Assembly: GCA_010909165.1 (NCBI GenBank)
Contig: MU008166.1
Location: forward strand, 186,001 to 250,000
Reading direction: 5' to 3'
Origin: Anthoceros angustus
Lineage: Eukaryota > Streptophyta > Anthocerotopsida > Anthocerotales > Anthocerotaceae
DNA length: 64,000 bases
Shown here: in pieces, positions 56,733 through 64,000 of the stretch
Layout of the letters: each line of letters begins with the position of its first letter
How positions within the stretch are numbered: position 1 is the stretch's first letter
Notes under the pieces: model-generated
Database searches by the model: none
Told to the model about the DNA's origin: nothing
The model's input: the letters and a program-made list of their open reading frames with translations, nothing else
Position numbers and translations under genes: made by a program

Positions 56733-57230
56733 CACCCGTCCTTCCATTTAGGGAGCGCCCTTACACCTTGCTCAAGAGGGTTTCGCTTAAGGCAGATCTA
56801 TTTTTGACCTGGGGGGATCAGGTTTCGGTTGCTGATGTGGTTGTAACCGATCCCACCCGGATGTGTCTCGCGAACATGTTATTCTTAACCCTTCGTTGGG
56901 CGGCGAGGGATGCGCGACGGCTAAGGTCCACAAGTACTCTCCTGCAGACGGCCACGCTTCGTCCCCTTGCCATTGAGACTCACGGAGCCATGGGCAAGGA
57001 TTTCTCTAGGTTCATCAAGGCCTACGCCAAGGCTTATCATAGCCGCAAGAATGGGGTTAGCCTCCCCCTTTCTTGCATTGTTGCTTTCTTCCGGCAAAGG
57101 GTTTTCATCGCTCTGCAGAGGGCGTTGGCCAACGCAGTGTACAGAACGACAACGAGCGCGGGTGATGCAGCTTCTTCGACACCGGTGGTAAGTAGGCCTT
57201 TTCATTTCCCTGTCCACGAAGTTCTTCGGG
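56728..57230 (+). pseudogene. retroelement restriction-like endonuclease ORF, 3' piece
   Basis: The frame open from 56,693 to 57,349 continues in sense after the target duplication. It reads SLKADLFLTW, then DQVSVADVVVTDPT, then a LAIETHGAMG block, FSRFIKAYAKAY and FFRQRVFIALQRALANA. The K-x-D ... DVVV spacing resembles the (R/K)PD...D catalytic core of restriction-like endonucleases at the C-terminus of R2-type non-LTR elements, and the tail matches proteins often annotated as reverse-transcriptase C-termini in plants and algae. Together with 23,481-24,049 it forms one interrupted ORF. The true 3' end could lie anywhere from about 57,190 to 57,349; a GTAAGT at 57,190 could be a splice donor. 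Confidence 0.5.
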
Positions 57231-57365
57231 CGGTTGGTAGTTTTGAAATGCGTGATTGTGGGGCTAGTCCCCCTGGCATAGTGCCCTTCGATGGATTTTT
57301 CCCCCTTTGTTTTTGGGGTGGATGGGTTTTCCCCGTCTCTTTTTTATAACAAAGTCTTCTTTTCC

Positions 57366-57462
57366 TCGAATGCACGCTTCCCGACGCAGCCCACTTAGTT
57401 GCGTAAAACACTCGGAATGCACGCTTCTCGGTGCAGCCCACTTAGTTGCGCAAAACACTTCT
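57366..57462 (+). repeat. about 47-bp tandem pair
   Basis: Two adjacent copies of a unit containing aatgcacgcttc and gcagcccacttagttgcg, ending caaaacact or taaaacact. It lies between the retroelement ORF and the GMD segment. Confidence 0.8.
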
Positions 57463-57540
57463 TTCCTGCCTAAACTCATGTCTTTACTTATCAGTTCCAA
57501 ACGACAGGTGAATCATAGTTCATTCACGAAACGCATCTAA

Positions 57541-57941
57541 GCTTATGAGCTCATGTGGATCGCTGGAGCTGGATGTGCTGGGCTCCGGAATCTGCACTTG
57601 CAAAGTGGCTGGCCAATGTGTCATTGTGCTCACATGGCAGGCTTGCGGAGATGCGAGGTTGTTTGATGAGCTCCTCGCCGTCATGCTTCGTGCATGCCCT
57701 TTGAACTGACCCGCTTGTAATGCCAATTCGGTTTGAAATGCTTACTCTCCCGCGCATTACGAACAGGAACACGGGACAGGTGAACTCGTTGAACACTGCG
57801 GACGGTGAAAAGAGAGCCAGCTGCCGGAGGGTTGCTCGCCGGGAAGGGAGAGGATGCCGGGTTTGTGCCACACGAGCGGTACGGTGAGCAGGCGCCTTTC
57901 TTTGCTGATGAAGTTTGGGCGACGGGCGCCAATACACTCAA
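57541..57941 (-). other. unrecognised minus-strand open region, copy A
   Basis: Counterpart of the frame at 60,676-61,113. An extra base in a g run near 57,585 shifts the frame, so the copy A reading ends differently. No known domain. Confidence 0.25.
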
Positions 57942-58184
57942 GGGCGATCAGATTCAGCAACCCGGTTCACCAGAAACCACATTCATGACTGTTGTCTGTA
58001 CTAAGGTACAGAGTGGACGGACATTGTCTCACTGCCGTTCTGACAATTCAGAGGATAGTATAATGAATACAAGAGGACGCGTCTTGTACTAGGTACTCAT
58101 CAATCAGTCGTTGCCATGAAAGTGTCAGAGCTTGTCAGGAACAGGCAGGTGGACCAGCTACTGTACCGGGCCTCCAGTTCCCGA

Positions 58185-58205
58185 TACATACATACATACA
58201 TACCA
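58185..58205. repeat. (CATA)n microsatellite (also at about 61,340)
   Basis: Short tetranucleotide run downstream of GMD, present in both copies. Confidence 0.85.
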
Positions 58206-58380
58206 TACAGTAGTCTGAAGTTCCGGGGCTACGGTTAAGCTATCCAAGCCTACAAACTACTTACTTCAGACTTTCAGAGCCTACGGCTTCTTCTAGATTT
58301 CACCTAGTTCTCACCACCACTGGCAAGACATTTAGGCTCAGAACGGGGTTGGGAGGATGGCAGTTACAAACAATATCTAC

Positions 58381-60053
<1,673 letters not shown>

Positions 60054-60062
60054 TTGAGGGAC

Positions 60063-60069
60063 ATAAATA
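60063..60069 (-). promoter_or_regulatory. probable TATA box of GMD copy A
   Basis: The - strand reads CTATTTATGT, about 415 bp upstream of the ATG. It is conserved at 63,219-63,226 in copy B. Confidence 0.45.
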
Positions 60070-60618
60070 GCGGAACAGTCATAACGGACGTGCCAGACGC
60101 CATCGTCACTCTATCTCATGTTGGAGCATGGAACGCGGGCCATCGGGTGGTGAGGAGATCCCAGTCTCCGGCCCGCGGCTCGGGCCAATGGCTTGCCTGC
60201 TCCCGACCCGCCCTCCTTTCTTGCCGTCTCCCCGAGGTGCGTCACGTGCTGATTTTTATGGGCGATTAATGCCCCTGGCCCTTCTTGGTCCGGCCAAGCG
60301 TGTGTCCGTTTTCCGTTGCCGCCTTGGATTGGGCAAGGCCTTTCCCTACGTCCGTACTGCGTTAGCTCGGTACAGTGGGTGGCATTGCGGGACATGCTGG
60401 CGCGTCACCACCTTGCTTTCCACATTCTGGGGCACGAGGAAATGATGATCTGCCGGCCGGGAACCAAGCCGGGGCGTTCTTAAACGGGATGAACGTGCAG
60501 GCATGGGTCGGAGCTGGGGTTATGAAGGGATCCAGGATCCCAGGATAGCAGGCTCCAGCATCCAGTCTTGTGGAAGCATCAAATCCCTCTGTCGCGCTGC
60601 GGGCTTCGGAGGTGGAGT
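60070..60618. other. GMD upstream region, copy A, no gene recognised
   Basis: GC-rich, with overlapping open frames on both strands, none with a known domain; presumably promoter sequence. Repeated at 63,227-63,785. Confidence 0.4.
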
Positions 60619-60619
60619 N
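60619..60619. other. single ambiguous base (n) at the junction of the two GMD copies
   Basis: The only n in the window. It lies where copy A ends and copy B begins, as expected for a contig join. Confidence 0.95.
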
Positions 60620-60675
60620 TTTCCCCGCCTAAACTCGTGTCTTTACTTATCGCCCAAACGCATGTGAATCATAGT

Positions 60676-61113
60676 TCATTCACGAAACGCATCTAAGCTT
60701 ATGAGCTCATGTGGATCGCTGGAGCTGGATGTGCTGGCTCCGGAATCTGCACTTGCAAAGTGGCTGGCCAATGTGTCATTGTGCTCACATGGCAGGCTTG
60801 CGGAGATGCGAGGTTGTTTGATGAGCTCCTCGCCGTCATGCTTCGTGCATGCCCTTTGAACTGACCCGCTTGTAATGCCAATTCGGTTTGAAATGCTTAC
60901 CTCCCGCGCATTACGAACAGGAACACAGGACAGGTGAACTCGTTGAACACTGCGGACGGTGAAAAGAGAGCCAGCTGCCGGAGGGTTGCTCGCCGGGAAG
61001 GAGAGGATGCCGGGTTTGTGCCACACGAGCGGTACGGTGAGCAGGCGCCTTTCTTTGCTGATGAAGTTTGGGCGACGGGCGCCAATACACTCAAGGGCGA
61101 TCAGATTCAGCAA
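60676..61113 (-). other. unrecognised minus-strand open frame downstream of GMD (145 codons), copy B
   Basis: Reads from LNLIALECIGARR to a STSSSSDPHELISLDAFRE ending. No domain recognised. It lies 430 bp downstream of the GMD stop on the same strand. A plus frame (60,934-61,245) overlaps it and is kept in both copies (57,805-58,092). Either could be an exon of a neighbouring gene or chance; I cannot decide. Confidence 0.25.
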
Positions 61114-61539
61114 CCCGGTTCACCAGAAACCACATTCATGACTGTTGTCTGTACTAAGGTACAGAGTGGACGGACATTGTCTCACTGCCGTTCTGACAAT
61201 TCAGAGGATAGTATAATGAATACAAGAGGACGCGTCTTGTACTAGGTACTCATCAATCAGTCGTTGCCATGAAAGTGTCAGAGCTTGTCAGGAACAGGCA
61301 GGTGGACCAGCTACTGTACCGGGCCTCCAGTTCCCGATACATACATACATACATACCATACAGTAGTCTGAAGTTCCGGGGCTACGGTTAAGCTATCCAA
61401 GCCTACAAACTACTTACTTCAGACTTTCAGAGCCTACAGCTCCGGCTTCTTCTAGATTTCACCTAGTTCTCACCACCACTGGCAAGACATTTAGGCTCAG
61501 AACGGGGTTGGGAGGATGGCAGTTACAAACAATATCTAC

Positions 61540-62807
<1,268 letters not shown>

Positions 62808-63218
62808 CTCCCCTGCCGAAATCAAACAAATCAACACAAAACCGTGTTAGCACAAAGTTCCCTTCCAAGCTCTAAAAGCTCTCACTAAAGCAAAGCGAAC
62901 CACAGCAAAGCAAAGCAACCCACAGCAAAACAAAGCAAACCAGGAATTGCCCCGCCATTCTGTCCTCCATGCATGCTACTCCTTCCAAGCCCTAGCTCTG
63001 TGGATCCAGAAATGCAGCAAGAATGCGAGCCTCGGCTCACTCACCCGCCGCAGAGTCTGAATTGCTGAGGCGGGAAGGACACGGTCGCTTTGGAGCAGCT
63101 ACAGTTCGAATCGAGCGCGGGGGAAGCAACGGACTCCACTCGACTCCACTCCACTCCAAAGCACTTCACTTCTTCACTTCAGGACTTCACGTCTTCACCT
63201 TCGTGCGGCGTTGAGGGA

Positions 63219-63226
63219 CATAAATA
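63219..63226 (-). promoter_or_regulatory. probable TATA box of GMD copy B
   Basis: Same CTATTTATG text as copy A, about 415 bp upstream of the ATG. Confidence 0.45.
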
Positions 63227-63785
63227 GCGGGAACAGTCATAACGGACGTGCCAGACGCCATCGTCACTCTATCTCATGTTGGAGCATGGAACGCGGGCCA
63301 TCGGGTGGTGAGGAGATCCCAGTCTCCGGCCCGCGGCTCGGGCTGCCATGGCTTCTTGCCTGCTCCCGACCCGCCCTCCTTTCTTGCCGTCTCCCCGAGG
63401 TGCGTCACGTGCTGATTTTTATGGGCGATTAATGCCCCTGGCCCTTCTTGGTCCGGCCAAGCGTGTGTCCGTTTTCCGTTGCCGCCTTGGATTGGGCAAG
63501 GCCTTTCCCTACGTCCGTACTGCGTTAGCTCGGTACAGTGGGTGGCATTGCGGGACATGCTGGCGCGTCACCACCTTGCTTTCCACATTCTGGGGCACGA
63601 GGAAATGATGATCTGCCGGCCGGGAACCAAGCCGGGGCGTTCTTAAACGGGATGAACGTGCAGGCATGGGTCGGAGCTGGGGTTATGAAGGGGATCCAGG
63701 ATCCCAGGATAGCAGGCTCCAGCATCCAGTCTTGTGGAAGCATCAAATCCCTCTCGGTCGCGCTGCGGGCTTCTCGGAGGTGGAG

Positions 63786-64000
63786 TTGGCGATGGAAGCT
63801 GGGGTCTGGTGAATCGGCCCCTCAACGTGTGTTGCGTGTATGCTTCCTAGTTGTTAAGTAGGTGGAGGTGCAGTTATCAGAAGAGGTGGAGGAATCACAG
63901 CAATATCTTCCTGGTTGAAAAGTGGGTAGATGTTGCGTAAAGGGATTTTAAAGGATCACGCACAAGGTGGGGGATCTTGGGTTCTGTCCGCCCTTCAAAG
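63786..64000. other. unique flank, nothing recognised
   Basis: Sequence beyond the GMD duplication; no open frame of note and no element end seen. Confidence 0.4.

Overview
The window looks like nuclear DNA of a streptophyte, most likely a land plant with a large transposon-rich genome. The only recognisable host gene is a GDP-mannose 4,6-dehydratase (MUR1/GMD type) with short GT-AG introns. Everything else I recognise is a plant-type transposable element: CACTA elements with TNP2, DUF4218 and DUF4216 domains, Ty1/Copia elements (one with an initiator-Met tRNA primer site), and Ty3/Gypsy elements with LTRs of several kb. I cannot name the species. No rRNA, tRNA, CRISPR or bacterial feature was seen.

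Layout. 1-11,153: right-hand part of a CACTA DNA transposon on the + strand, ending in a subterminal repeat zone and terminal repeat at 11,153. 11,154-16.7 kb: a Ty1/Copia element on the - strand, apparently cut by the CACTA end. 17.16-19.33 kb: a plus-strand LTR with polypurine tract, then the 5' end (gag, leader, PBS, LTR) of a second minus-strand Copia. 19.56-24.05 kb: a 2.1 kb unit present twice, each carrying the 5' part of a second CACTA transposase gene (-) and a retroelement-type zinc-finger/restriction-like endonuclease tail (+). 24,050-56,727: a Ty3/Gypsy element (A) with a perfect 5-bp target duplication (gaagg), inserted in that endonuclease ORF, which resumes at 56,728. Inside A, at 32,356-48,196, sits a second Gypsy element (B) with recognisable gag, protease, RT, RNase H and integrase. 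57.4-63.8 kb: two head-to-tail copies of a 3.15 kb segment carrying the GMD gene (-), separated by one ambiguous base at 60,619.

Two properties dominate. First, aligned copies of the transposon repeats differ mainly at CTG/CAG trinucleotides (CTG read as CCG, or lost), whereas the GMD copies differ mainly in homopolymer length. This is what uncorrected nanopore reads of a plant genome with CHG-methylated transposons could produce, so much of the apparent frameshift decay may be technical. Second, nearly every element contains internal head-to-tail duplications, several with a period near 1.1 kb even in unrelated elements, which suggests assembly stutter. The GMD pair, with its lone n at the junction and complementary frameshifts, is best read as one gene assembled twice. 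Coordinates of coding segments are therefore domain extents, not intact reading frames, unless stated.
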